DNA from: Mauremys mutica | Taxonomy: Eukaryota > Chordata > Testudines > Geoemydidae | Direction: 5' to 3' | DNA length: 64,000 bases | NCBI RefSeq assembly: GCF_020497125.1 | Contig: NC_059075.1 | Location: 27,192,003-27,256,002, forward strand | In this document: positions 1 through 11,225 of the stretch, in pieces | How positions within the stretch are numbered: position 1 is the first letter of the stretch | Layout of the letters: each line of letters opens with the position of its first letter | Notes under the pieces: generated by a model | The model's database searches: none | Told to the model about the DNA's origin: nothing | The model's input: only the letters and a program-made list of their open reading frames with translations | Translations under genes and position numbers: made by a program

Positions 1-680
1 GGTGGCCAAGTACTCTATTAACTCCACATGCTGCACCTGGAGGAAGAGCCAGGGAGCAGGGAATTAATTGCAAGCAGATTCAGCTGTGCAGGAGTAAACA
101 GAGCCCATAAAACTGGGAATCTGGCAACACCCAGGGGCTGCTGCTCCTGGGAAAAGGTAACTTCTCATTGGAAAAAAGGCAGGCCTGTTTGTAGGCTGTA
201 GGGGCATGGAGGTTGCCATCACCTTGGAGGAGGGTTTGGAGCTAGTGCACCCAGAGTAAGGGGGGAAACCAGGAGTTATAGGAAGCAGTCCAGGGAAGGA
301 GCAGTAAGGGGTGGGAGAGGAAAGCCTAGAACTGCTGGGAGTAGGGTCCCTGGACTGGTGTCTAGAGCAGAGGGGAGGCCTGGGTTCCCTTATCAGCCAC
401 TGAGGCAGTGAATGGGAAGATTACCTAATGCTGCTGAAGGAAAGACTTTGATATACCCCAGAAGGGGGGAAAACACTGAGTGACTTATCCAGAGAGCTGA
501 GTCATGAAAAGGCTGCTGGGGTTCCTGGAAGCTGCAGACCTGAGAGAGAGTAAGATGGTGTGACAATGTGCAACCACAGGAAGGAGTGTTAGCATCAAAA
601 GCAAATCCCCCAGAGTGAGCAAGAGGAAGCACCAGATGAGTGCTCTGTGACACCTCCATTCCTGCAGACCACACACCACT
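1..680. mobile_element. LTR/ERV-like interspersed repeat, unresolved
   Basis: Purine-rich sequence with the style of turtle endogenous-retrovirus LTR or flanking non-coding sequence: phrases such as a ccccagaaggggg block, cactgagtgac and gctgctggggttcctggaa, which resemble the LTR-like unit near 40.2-41.1 kb. No reading frame with protein similarity is visible and the left edge is cut by the window. Class is inferred from composition and family resemblance only. Confidence 0.3.
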
Positions 681-1243
681 TGTGAGTACTTATAATAAAT
701 CCAGTAGATTTAATTAGAAATGAGAGAAAGTGATGGACACAAATGGTTACAATACAAAACAAAATTACAAAATGTGAACCTGGGTCTACATTTATCAGTA
801 GCTACCTTTCCTAGTTGTTATAAGTTTCCTCCCCCGAAGCTCAATCTGTTGCAGAGCTAACTGGCTTCCCAAGAACCAGGATCCAAATGTTCATCAAAAC
901 ACTCCAGCTCCACAAAGGGTTTCCTTAATGAATGGATGTAGTGTGGCTTCTCTCCCTCTTCGTTATACTGAGAACAGCCTTTTGTTTCTAGTCGCAGACA
1001 AAGCTAACCCCTGTCTTGCTGTAATGTTCCTTTTTAATCTTCAGGTAGCTTTGATTGTTTGCAGTTGTCTCCGATGGTTTCCCATTGGAAGTCTTGGTAT
1101 TGTGAAAGGCTATACAATTGATCCTTGGGTTGTATCACTGGCTAAACCCAGCAGGGTGGTAATTCCCCCCTGCCTGCATGGGCCATTGCTGAGAAACATT
1201 AATCCCTGGTGACTAACTTTTACACCAAGCCCATAAAGTGTAC

Positions 1244-1247
<4 letters not shown>
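681..1247. other. No gene recognised
   Basis: AT-rich non-coding sequence. A 94-codon open frame at 928-1212 on the plus strand has no recognisable domain and no splice context that would make it an exon. I see nothing further. Confidence 0.4.

Positions 1248-1273
<26 letters not shown>
1248..1273. repeat. (TA)13 microsatellite
   Basis: Uninterrupted TA dinucleotide run of 26 nt. Likely polymorphic in length. Confidence 0.95.
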
Positions 1274-1275
<2 letters not shown>

Positions 1276-1761
1276 GAGACACTATTCTATAAATATTACC
1301 CATACACACACCTCACAAAGATTATGAATCTTGACAAGTTACAAGTTTTCTGTAGCTACCTGATATGTTGCTCTTTGTGGATAAATATTCTAAGATCTTT
1401 AGTGTAGTGAGTTAGTCAGGTCTGAGGTGAGTTGCCTGCAAAGAATAGGGGATCCTTTGCTAAGGAGCTTCTGTGCCAAAAAAGAATGATCCTGGGAAAA
1501 CTTGGACAAGTGGCAATCTTAGTCCTCTCCTCTCTAGTCTGCCTCTAGCAGGCTTCCAGGACCCAGATACTGTAACCTATATGGTACTGCTGCCCCTGAT
1601 TGTCTGTTCAGCTCTTTGGCCACTGCATGGATGCTGCTGCCTGTCTGAGCCTTTGCACCCCTCTATCTTAATTGTAAGCATGGGTTGAGGGATAACTAAG
1701 GGTATCAGAGGTATGATTGCAGCTCATGTAGTCGTACCCTGAGCTAGCTTTGATCTAGCTA

Positions 1762-2201
1762 GGTCAAAGTAGGGTTACTAGATAGCAACTGTGGGGGGAA
1801 AAAATGGGATGGGGGTGAAGGGTAATAGGCACCAATAAGAGAAAATCCCCCAAAATGGGACATCTGGTCACTCTAGGCCAGGGGTAGGCAACCTATGGCA
1901 CGTGCGCTGAAGGCGGCACACGAGCTGATTTTCAGTGGCACTCACACTGCCCAGGTCCTGACCACTGGTCCGGGGGGCTCTGCATTTTAATTTAATTTTA
2001 AATGAAGCTTCTTAAACATTTTAAAAACCTTAGTTACTTTACATACAACAATAGTTTAGTTATATATTATAGACTTTACAAAGAGACCTTCTAAAAATGT
2101 TAAAATGTATTACTGGCACATGAAACCTTAAATTAGAGTGAATAAATGAAGACTCGGCACACCACTTCTGAAAGGTTGCCGACTCCTGCCCTAGGCCAAA
2201 G
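1762..2201. mobile_element. Two nested hAT-type MITEs
   Basis: The outer MITE starts at 1770 (tagggttactaga) and reaches its other terminal inverted repeat at 1875 (tctggtcactcta). Its 8-bp target duplication is GGTCAAAG at 1762-1769 and GGCCAAAG at 2194-2201 (7 of 8). The right copy is displaced because a second, 310-bp MITE (1879-2188) landed exactly across the outer element's end. The inner element starts cagggg and ends cgactcctg, and is flanked by CTCTAGGC (1871-1878) and CCCTAGGC (2189-2196), again 7 of 8. Eight-base duplications and CAGGG-type ends are typical of hAT elements. Both are non-coding and need a transposase in trans. Confidence 0.85.
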
Positions 2202-3229
2202 CTACTTAGGGTAACAATAGCAGTGTGTCAGTGGCAGCACAGGTGTTTGAGGGTCCTGTGTAGAGTTGTAGTCCGGCAGTTAGTCCATGGTGGTGTTGTA
2301 GCTACACTATCATTGCTCAAGCTATTTTGAGTCCTCTGTGTGAACTTGAATCACACCTCTGATTGCTGTATAGACCTATTCTAAGTGACTGATTACATGT
2401 GAAGAGGGGCCTTCAACTGAGTAGGTCTCCGGGATTCCCGATGTACTTGAACTGGCCCTAAAAGCTTCCCTATGGTGCTCTGCCAATGTGTATTAATCCT
2501 GACCCAGAGGGACAATCTCTAGTGGTGTCTTCTGCACCTATTCCGTACTTGACTTCACTGCTGAGACCACAAAAGCCACCACAGTGATTGGTATTGTATA
2601 TACCTGGCCTGAGAACTGCTTGGTCATTTGACCTTGTGGTGTGTTTTATCTGTAGTTTCTAATCCAGGTTATATGATCGTTGGGGCAGGGACTATTCATC
2701 TGAGTTCTCTACACACAGTAAGTAGTAATCACATCATTTCACATATCACCAAAGATGGGAATAATATTCATTCCTTATGGAGCTGGATCAGATTGGAATC
2801 CGTGTTACAGAATACTATATTCTCAAAAGTGGTAATGGTCCATATCTTATCACAACAGGGCTATTGTAGTATGACTTCTAGAGCTGTCCAAAACAGCAGT
2901 ATTTGGGTTTTTTAATAAGGCTTAGAGCTGATGTTAATGGGACATTGAGCCATCACTTGTCATGAAGTGTTTTCTCTTCTGCTCACAGAAGGCCAGAAAA
3001 CCAGATGCTATAAATTAGAGATGAATAGCGAAAGGACATTGTGGCAAAACCCCATATGGAACAACATCATTTTCTTCTAAGACATGTTTGAAGATGCAAT
3101 GGGATAAACATTACTGGTAGTAAGCCCATGCTAGCTAGCAGAACCTGAGAAACTACCTCTCTTTGACCCCGGTGGGGGGGCAGGGAAGGGGGAATTTCCC
3201 ACCCCCTGCAGTTGACTGGTTGATACTTT
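2202..3229. other. No gene recognised
   Basis: Non-coding sequence without a recognisable repeat head or tail. Open frames here are short and show no family motifs. Confidence 0.4.
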
Positions 3230-3780
3230 GGAGCATGAGATTTTAGGAACATAATACACCAGTAGGATCCCTCAGGGCTATCAAGCCCAGCCCCCACACC
3301 AAGTAACCCCATCATACAATCCCACCCATAAATTTGTTCCGCTTTCTTAAACCTAATTAAGTTGTTAGCCCCCGCCCCACAAACTCCCACTTGAAAACTG
3401 TTCCAGAACCTCACCCCTTTGATGGTTAGACACCTTCTTCTAATTTCCCACTTGAATTTGTTCATGGCCAGTTTATACGCATTTGTTCTTGTGCCAATAT
3501 CGTCCTTTAGTTTAAATAACTTTTCACCATCCCTGGTGTTTACCCATATAATAGAGTTACAGGAAACAATCATAGTGCCTCTCAATTTTTGTTTTTCTAG
3601 GCTAACCAAGCCAAAATCTTTGTCTCCTCTTGTAAGACAGGTTCTCTGTTCCCCTGGTCATTTTTGGTAGCTTTTCTCTGTGCCTGTTCCAGTTTGAATT
3701 CATCTTTCTTGAACATGCGTGACCAGGATTGTGCACAATCTTACCAGTGCCTTGTACAATTATACATGAGGATACATATT
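3230..3780 (-). mobile_element. CR1 LINE 3' fragment
   Basis: Minus-strand 3' portion of a CR1 non-LTR retrotransposon. The reverse complement shows the characteristic CR1 3' region that runs from the end of the reverse transcriptase into the untranslated tail. The 180-codon minus frame over 3067-3609 lies within this decayed element and its flank and should not be annotated as a gene. 5'-truncated, as usual for CR1. Confidence 0.75.
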
Positions 3781-5154
3781 CACTTTTAAAGTGTTCATGT
3801 AGCCAGTAAGCAAACTCTTTGTGGATCTGAGTCACCCAATCAGTGAACAAAATGAAACCATGTGCCTTAGGTGACTAAACACAGTATAAATTGTCAACTG
3901 CAAATACTCAAAGCAACTGTCTTAGGTTAGTCATTCATCAGCAGGCAGTAGGCTGCAATATGTTTATAGAAAACATTCACTGATAAGTGCTAGAGTCTGC
4001 TTGTAGATAAACAGACAAAGCGGCTCTATTTGTGAAATAAATGGTGTGACTGTGAATGATCCCATCTAGCTTGGTATAGCTCAATATTGGTCTGGAATTG
4101 GTGGAAGTAACTGTAAGCACATTTTCTAGAATTGATGTGACTGAAAATAGATGGATTTAATATCAGTTCATAATGTAAAGGGCAGAAGACTTCAAGCTCA
4201 GAATGTTGCAAATGTGAACTTGACATATTTGACTCTGAAAACATTTGCCCTAAATAATGCTGCAGTTTCTCTTTCTACAAGAAAAACCAGAGATTGTTAA
4301 TGGGACACCAACAAGCACTGCAGTTTAGTCCCCCAAACTTGTATCTAAGCATACTAACTACATTTAAATAACATATTAAGCTTTGGAAAAAAACAGGTGT
4401 TCAAAGTTGGGAAATGTCAACACTGAGGTTGCCTGGGTTGGGATTCTTCTGTTCATTTCTCCCCAAGCTTGACCCCTTCTGCTCTATCCTCTCTAACATG
4501 TCCTAATCTTATTTCTTCCCCAGCTCTGGCTCCTTGCCCTAGTCCCATTCTTTTCACCTAGCTAGTCCCAGACTGCACTCCTCAGGCTTCTCATCTCAGT
4601 CTCCCTCCCCAGCTTCCAGTTGACATGTCCAGGTCTCTGCCTCAGTTACCAGTCCCACTCTACCCCAGCTCCAGTCCCTTTCTCCCTATGCGTGCCAACC
4701 TCCAGTCGGAGTTTCTGTTTTCTCTTTCTCTGAATCTACTCCTTTGCCAGGTTCAGCTTTTGTCACCTCTGCACTCAAATCAGGCAGCTTCCCTCCCCTG
4801 CGGTGTCTGGACGGTCACTGAGAACATGCAGGAAATTAGCTCCCTATTCTCAATTTCAGTGCCTCATGCAGGCCTGGCCCACAGCAACCCACAGGGCTGC
4901 AGTTGCAGGGAAAATCCTGCTCAGCCAGGGCTGCAGTATGCTCACTACAGATGACTCTTAAAGAAATTTAGAAGCTCTAGCAAGTTTCTACTGCCCATGT
5001 GCAAACTGATTCCCCCTTGTCCCCCACTAACTTTAGGCAGTTTTCCATGAGGATGGCAAAAGAGACATCCCTGAAACAAACGCCATCCCATGACAAATTT
5101 CCCGTCGCTGCTCCAAAGCACAGGGAACTAGATTCTTTATCACTGACAATTTAA
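3781..5154. other. No gene recognised
   Basis: Non-coding. A pyrimidine-rich stretch at about 4440-4800 supports a 109-codon open frame rich in Pro, Ser and Leu, which is what a CT-rich sequence gives by chance. No domain is seen. Confidence 0.4.
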
Positions 5155-5275
5155 ATCCATATTGGATGTGTTTTTCTAGAAGCTATGCTCTAGGAATTGT
5201 TTTGGGGAAGTTCTATGGTCTGTATTAGACTAGATGATCACAATGGACCCTTTTGGCCTTGGAATCTATGAATCT
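5155..5275 (+). mobile_element. CR1 LINE 3' tail
   Basis: Plus-strand CR1 terminal segment ending in ttagactagatgatcacaat and tctatgaatcta, the CR1 3' terminal octamer-type repeat. It matches the tail seen at 63535-63815. Confidence 0.75.
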
Positions 5276-7540
5276 AGAAGTTCTTAAAAAAACAAAAACT
5301 TGGTGACATTTTCAACATGTGCAAAACATATTTGTCTATAGTCTCATTCTTGGAAACAGATAAATCATTTCTGTTTGAAGTGTTCCAGTAAAATTCAGCC
5401 TGAGGCAAACTCTTGGGCTGAAACTTTCCATGTGAAACAGTTTGGTAAAGTTCTAAGCAAGTGACAACAGGATCTTATAACGTGAAGTTTTGGTAAATGA
5501 TTTTATTGCATTTGCTTGAAGCTTCAGTGAAAGACTTGATTTCAATGTGCAGTTTCTGCAACCCAAACATGGCAGCTTTTTGCCAGTGCATGAGAACTAT
5601 AACCAAAGTGAAACAGAACCAGCTGAGTAAAATGCAAAAAGTAAAAAAGCTGCATAAATTGTGAAATTCAATACAAGGTTTTTTAAAAAAAATACTTTTA
5701 ATAATCCAAAGCGTCATAAACCTGTCAAAATCCCTTGAACAGTACTTGGGATATCATGATTTACAGTTCATTTCATAGCTGCTTGCAGTAATTCATAACC
5801 CATGCCTAACTAATCGGCTCCACCCCATTGAACAAGCTGTCATACACAATCACATTACAAAGGAAAAGCCTCCCCCTTTGCGGGAGCTTTTGATTGAGTG
5901 ACTTAATTCTTTGCACGTCTAGAATGTGAAATCTTTGGATTCTGTGTAAAACTAGGAACACATAGTGAGAAGATTGCTAGAGCTAGTTAGCATATTAGCA
6001 GGACCTGCTTTATTTTTGGCTTGCATGATAAAATAACAATCTTGTTGCACCAGAGAATTTCTCGGTCTGTGGCTTGTTCTGTCACATGTGGAAGTGTGAT
6101 AGTGACTCATTAACAAGGATGAGCTGAGTACTAAAAAGCCTCTCTCCAATACAAACTGTCGGATTAGCAAACCTAAAAGTGGTATACATTTGTCAATTAG
6201 GTAAGGAAAGGGAAAGCAGTGATTTAGCACTCAGTACTGTGGGTTGTTATCCTGTGGCAAGCAATATAGTAACTAATGATAAAAAAACACAGTAATAAAT
6301 TGTGGTATGATGGTTCCACAAAGCTGATGATTGTTTATCTTCTGGATGAAAGAGCCAAGTATGTCTAACTGTATTTATTCACTTAAGCACATGCTGCATC
6401 TTGCTATCTTTCAGTCCCAGAGGAGACTGAAAAACTAATTAAACAGTTTTTTATTAATCAGTTTGTCTTGAGTACAATCTACCAGTTTTCATTAAAATGA
6501 GAATTTCTAAAATGATAGAAGGATCAGAAAGTTTTCAGCAAACAAAGAATATGAAAATGACCTAATTTCTCTTCTACCTTCATTAAGATTGACAAGTGCA
6601 TTCAAACATCTGAATCCTGCTACAGGATTCAGAGACCTGATAAAACTAGGGCCTACGGTTACTTTACCAATAATTAAACACCACAGTTATAAACCAAACA
6701 GAATATACACAGGGGACTGTGCCACCAGGATCAGAGATTGGAACAATACCTCAATAACTCTACCTACCCTCTACTCAGATCCTAGTCATCAGCCTGTGAT
6801 TAAAAAGATGGATGCGCTGATCCAAGTAGATGATTATTCTGTGAGTACCAACTCAGGAACACTTTGGTATGGCTCATATTTTTGCCTATATGCCATCTGC
6901 AGTGCTTCACAATCTATATACATTCATCACCAATGGAAATGCAGCCTCTTTCTCGGAGGAGGCAACAGCAAACCAGTGTAGTCTGTATGTTGTATGACAG
7001 CGAAGGGAAATCTTAGCCAAGGAGTAGTGCTGACCAGGGGACAACAGCTCTGTTTGGTGGCAACTTCTGAAGTCTTGAGACTTGTTTTCATTCCAAACTG
7101 GAATGCAAGCAAAACCCTTCAAATATTTTCACCAACATGAAATTGTCAATGCCTGTTTTTGAATTGAAACATGAGGTTTTCAATTCAGGGAGAAGTGTCA
7201 AAATGCCAGAGTGGGCATGTGTGGTACTGGGCCTTGGGAAACCCAAATTGAAGTCCCTCCTCTATCTGGTTCAGAGTTTTCATCCCAGATTACTGATTCA
7301 GACAGAGCAGGGACTTGAACCTGCATTTCATCGTGTACCAGGCTAGTGCCCGAGCCACCACGTGAGGATCTGTTTTGCAACTCTTTGCATGGACCCAAAA
7401 TCCACTTCAACAAAGGCTTCTGAAACAGCATAATTTGAAAAAAATTCAGTTTGTTGAATGTTCCAACCAGCTCTGCATTTTAGATCTGAGGTCCTTACAT
7501 GACCTCTCTCCTCCCCACTGCTGTTGTATCTGAGCACCTC
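5276..7540. other. No gene recognised
   Basis: AT-rich non-coding DNA. The longest frame (6589-6981 plus, 130 codons) has no domain signature or conserved pattern and opens without a convincing start. I treat it as non-coding. Confidence 0.4.
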
Positions 7541-7544
7541 AAGG

Positions 7545-7740
7545 CTTTAATGAATTTAGTGTCATAACCCGATGAGGTAGGAAAGGGCTGTTATCCCCAT
7601 TTCACAGATGAGGCAGGAGAGACTAATGGCTTGTCTAAGGTCACACAGGAAACTCTAGATGAGCAGAGAACTTAAACTCCCAAGTCCCAGCTAGTGCCCT
7701 AATCACCAGACTATCCTTTCTCCTTTCACCCAGAAGAGGC
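7545..7740 (-). mobile_element. MIR-like tRNA-derived SINE
   Basis: Shows the reverse complement of the widely conserved SINE body: gatgaggtaggaaa, ttatccccatttcacagatgag, gtcacacagg, and a tRNA-like head region containing a degenerate ctagtgccctaatcacc on the plus strand. The pattern matches amniote MIR/CORE-type SINEs. Confidence 0.65.
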
Positions 7741-8808
7741 TCCTCTAAACAGGATGGTTCCTGTGATGTCCTGTCCCTTTAAATATCTGTATTTGCCACC
7801 CTCAGTGTAAATTCCCACTTTGATTTTGGTTTCTATTTGGCTGCCAGAGCAATAAAGGCAGCACAGGGACAGCTGTATTTAAATCCACTTCCCTTGTGTC
7901 TATTTTCATCTCTGCTTGGTACAAATATAACAGTTCTCAATTTAACTCAGAAGGCTGAAGAGCTGAATTGGTACTGCTAGGATTTGAGCTTCTGACTCAA
8001 GGAACTCTGGCTATTGTGTTATACAATTGATGGTTAGACCACTACTCTGTCCCCTCAGGTTGATGAGCTGGATGCATCACGTGTATGCATAAGAAAAGAA
8101 TATTAAGCGTTGGTGAACAAGGTCATGAATGCAAGTGAAATGTGCATCTTTCATGCATGACTGGGCACTTGCACTGTTAATCTTGATTCACAGAGACAGT
8201 TTAGTGAAGAAGTGCCCTGAATTTTGGGTTGAGGGAAACTCCCAATCTACCATACACCTTTATAGTAAAATGCATTGATTAGAGGACAGAGGTTTCCCTC
8301 CTGCTCCCAGGGCTTCCTCTGTGTCTAATGGAAGCCCTGAGGATCCCCTTGCTTTATTCATCAGCTCCTTTTGATTTCAGGTCATGAAGAGCATCCTCAG
8401 GACTGGCTGTAGGGATTCTGCTGCCATCTGTTCCTGTCTACGTGCGCGCACCCCCCCACACTGTTAACCCAAGAACAGACTTGGGGATCCCAGGTTCCCA
8501 AGGTAAGCTGTTCCTGTAAGGTGAAAGGAGGGGGCTGGCCCTAGTAGAATTGCCAGAGTTTACCCAGGACTTCCCTATGCCCTTCAGAAAATTCCCCCAG
8601 AACAGATTAGATCTGTTCACCCCTGGGAGAACACAGATCCAGCCTTCTGCTCAAAGGATTGACACTTTTCCAAAACAGTGTTTTCTTTATGTAGTGTATC
8701 CAGTCTTTCTGAACCCAATTAATCTAAACCTCAATTAAAAAAACAAAACAAAAACAAACCATAAATCCCTTAGCACAGGTAGACAAGCTAAAGTACCCAA
8801 TACTGTAA
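7741..8808. other. No gene recognised
   Basis: Non-coding. Includes gcgcgcacccccccaca at about 8444-8460 and an A-rich stretch near 8736-8760. No coding signal. Confidence 0.4.
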
Positions 8809-9544
8809 TGTCACACAGATGAATGGCTTAAGCGGTTAGGTTCTGCACATGGTGATCCATCATGTGCAGGACACTGACAGTCATCTTAATAAACTCTAAA
8901 CTTTGTCCATACACACCACAGACACTCATCTTTGTTGATCCAGGCACACACATTTATTAACTCTATTTCTATCCTATATTCTATATCCCATAACTAGCAT
9001 GCTTACTCTCCGTATTCACCTTTTCTTTGGCTCTGTGTAAGGGCTTGTCTACACTACTGCTTAAGTTGATGCAAGCTACCTCGATCAGGGGTGTGAAAAA
9101 GCCACCCCCCTTGAGCGACGTTGGCTAAATAGACTTAGAGCAGGGTCTACACTGCACTATATTGGCAGGAAACACTTTCCTTCCAGCATAGCTTCCACCA
9201 CTTGTTGAGGTGGAGTAATTGTGCATCTTCACCAGACGCACGACAGTGGCGCAGCCACATTGGTGCGGCTGCATAGGTGTAGCACAGTAGTGTAGACTAG
9301 CCTTAAGAATCCTTCTGCTCTGTCCCAACAGTGCTTCTGCTTCCTTCTTCTGACTTCTCCTTCTCCTCCTGCTCCTAACTTGACTGGCTGCCTTTTATAC
9401 AGTTTTTGTCCTGTTTGGCTTGTTTCCCAATCCTATCAGATCATTAGCATATCTATCCTCCAACCATCTTTCCACCCTCTGGTCTATAAGTATGGACCAG
9501 AATCACAACTGCTAACTCTGGCTGTCAGTTAAATCTGTTACACA
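8809..9544 (-). mobile_element. Solo-LTR-like unit, minus strand
   Basis: Read on the minus strand this unit begins TGTGTAACA and ends TGTGACA. It has a TATAAAAGG box (complement of ccttttatac near 9390) and an AATAAA signal (complement of tttatt near 8951), in the correct U3-R-U5 order. A Harbinger-type MITE sits inside it. I see no clear flanking duplication, so the ends are approximate. No internal retroviral genes are present. Confidence 0.5.
9038..9306. mobile_element. PIF/Harbinger-type MITE
   Basis: A 263-bp element at 9041-9303 flanked by TAA on both sides (9038-9040 and 9304-9306). The terminal inverted repeats are gggcttgtctacactact and, on the complement of the other end, aggctagtctacactact, matching at 16 of 18 positions. 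The 3-bp TAA duplication and non-coding interior fit a Harbinger MITE. It interrupts the LTR-like unit. Confidence 0.8.
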
Positions 9545-10839
9545 ACAAGTTTTAGTATTAAGGGATGTTTACTAGTATGGTATGGAGACCCTCACCTAGT
9601 TTTGGACTGAACGTGCCTGACTGACCCCTTCCTTCAGTTTTGGAGTGACTTTTACCTGGCCTCTGTCCATATCTGCCTACCAATACCCTAGCCATTGGTC
9701 AAACTGCATAAAACTGCTCTCTCACTGTCCTTGGCTGTGTGCCCACATTGTGTACACACACTTAAATTACCAAACTTTTAAAACTATAAACAATTTCCTT
9801 TTTTCTTTATGCTTATGAACTTGTGTCTTAATGTTGCTACTCCATTTCTTAGCAATGTATTAATTTTATTTCAGTTCTTCCCCTATTTTCAGTTGATGGT
9901 AAAGCAATATCCTCAGTGTTTCTCTTAAGAAACAAAATAGAACAGCTCAAAATCCTTTCATATCACTACTAAATCTTTTGCTGTTAATAATTTTCTGCTC
10001 CAGGCAATTCCCTTACCTGTCATACTGGCAGAAAGCCTTGACTGTTCTTGCCAGGAAGTATGGCTAGATAAGAGATCTTTCTCTGCCTGACTGCTGTGGC
10101 AGTAGCTGCTAAACCAAAGATGGTTCCCCTTTTTTTCCTTCATAATCTTGCATAGGAGGAATTTGTTCTGAACTTCTGCTCTACCACATGCCAGTGCAAA
10201 GCCATGCTTTGAACTGATCTGCTCTGCTCTTGCCTGGTGAGTTGTTGGCTAGTGTTCATTTAGGACCAGGTCATGGCTTACTATGGAAAAATCCTAAGAC
10301 AACTTCAACCGTCTAAGGCACATAGCAGCTAGAGCTGTGGGGTTTGCCTTCCCACCGAGCTTGACTCGTCAACTTTGTGTATATTCTGAGATCTGCAGGT
10401 AAACGTAATGGAGCTCAGGCCTTCTGCAGAGTGCTAGGAGATTCATGCAGATAGCCAATCTCTCACCTCACTCCATGGTAATATTCTTGTTGGCAGTATG
10501 GTCTCCATCTGCTGCCCAGCCCATCTTCCTGCTCCCAGTGTGCCCAAGAAGAAGATGCAGAGCAATAACCCAAAGGAATTAATGCTGACAAGGAGACTAT
10601 TGACTTGCATGGGTATCTCCTTGATGGTGCTATGCAAAGTGGCTCTCCTCCAATCATATGGTTCCCCATTTAGCCTCTGTGTGTTCCTCTGCATCCATTC
10701 AGCCCCAAATGTGTGGGGCAAGAGGGAGAGGAATGATCCCCCTTAAGCTCAGCTCCTTTTCCTCCAAAATAATTTTGGCCATTTGAGTAGATTTCCTTCC
10801 TTTTTACACTCAGTGGTGCTTAAAACATAGTGGAGATTA
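9545..10839. other. No gene recognised
   Basis: Non-coding. Overlapping 60-90 codon frames on both strands around 10443-10746 are mutual shadows with no domain. Confidence 0.4.
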
Positions 10840-11225
10840 TAACTGACTAAGATTTTGTCACTGATATTTTAGTAAAAGTCAGGGACAGGTCCTGGGCAAT
10901 AAAGAGAAATTCACAGAAGTCCATGACCTGTCCCTGAATTTTACTAAAAATATATCCATGACAAAGTGGGAAGCCATTGGGCAGCTGTGGGGCTGGCTTG
11001 GAATCCAGGGTGCCAATCCACCCATGGCTCAGAGCCGCGGGGCTCCCCTGGTTCCCTGCCTCGGGGGTGTGTGTGTGTGTGTGCGCGCGCGGTGGGTACA
11101 CCATAGCTCCCTGACACCGTGGGAGGCAGTGGCACCCTGCAGTTCCCAGCTGCTGCAGGCTGTAGTCATGGAGGTCTTTGGAAGTCACTGAATCCATGAC
11201 TTCCGGGACCCCTGTGACAAAATTG
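10840..11225. mobile_element. Hairpin-ended GC-rich repeat
   Basis: Begins with a near-perfect inverted repeat: 10866-10891 (attttagtaaaagtcaggga and onward) against 10925-10951, about 33 nt apart. A GC-rich body follows, containing a GT/GC alternating tract, and it ends in ccctgtgacaaaatt, echoing the gattttgtcact at the start. Related sequence (agtcatggaggtc) occurs at about 55740. Looks like a non-autonomous repeat; class not settled. Confidence 0.5.
11066..11090. repeat. (GT)n(GC)n alternating tract
   Basis: Alternating purine-pyrimidine run, GT repeats passing directly into GC repeats. Such a tract can adopt Z-DNA; that is inference. Confidence 0.85.

Noticed and set aside
6589..6981. 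130-codon plus-strand open frame
   Set aside because: No motif, no convincing start, AT-rich region; length is within chance for 64 kb.
10847..11197. 116-codon minus frame with a His-Thr repeat
   Set aside because: The repeat is simply the translated GT microsatellite.
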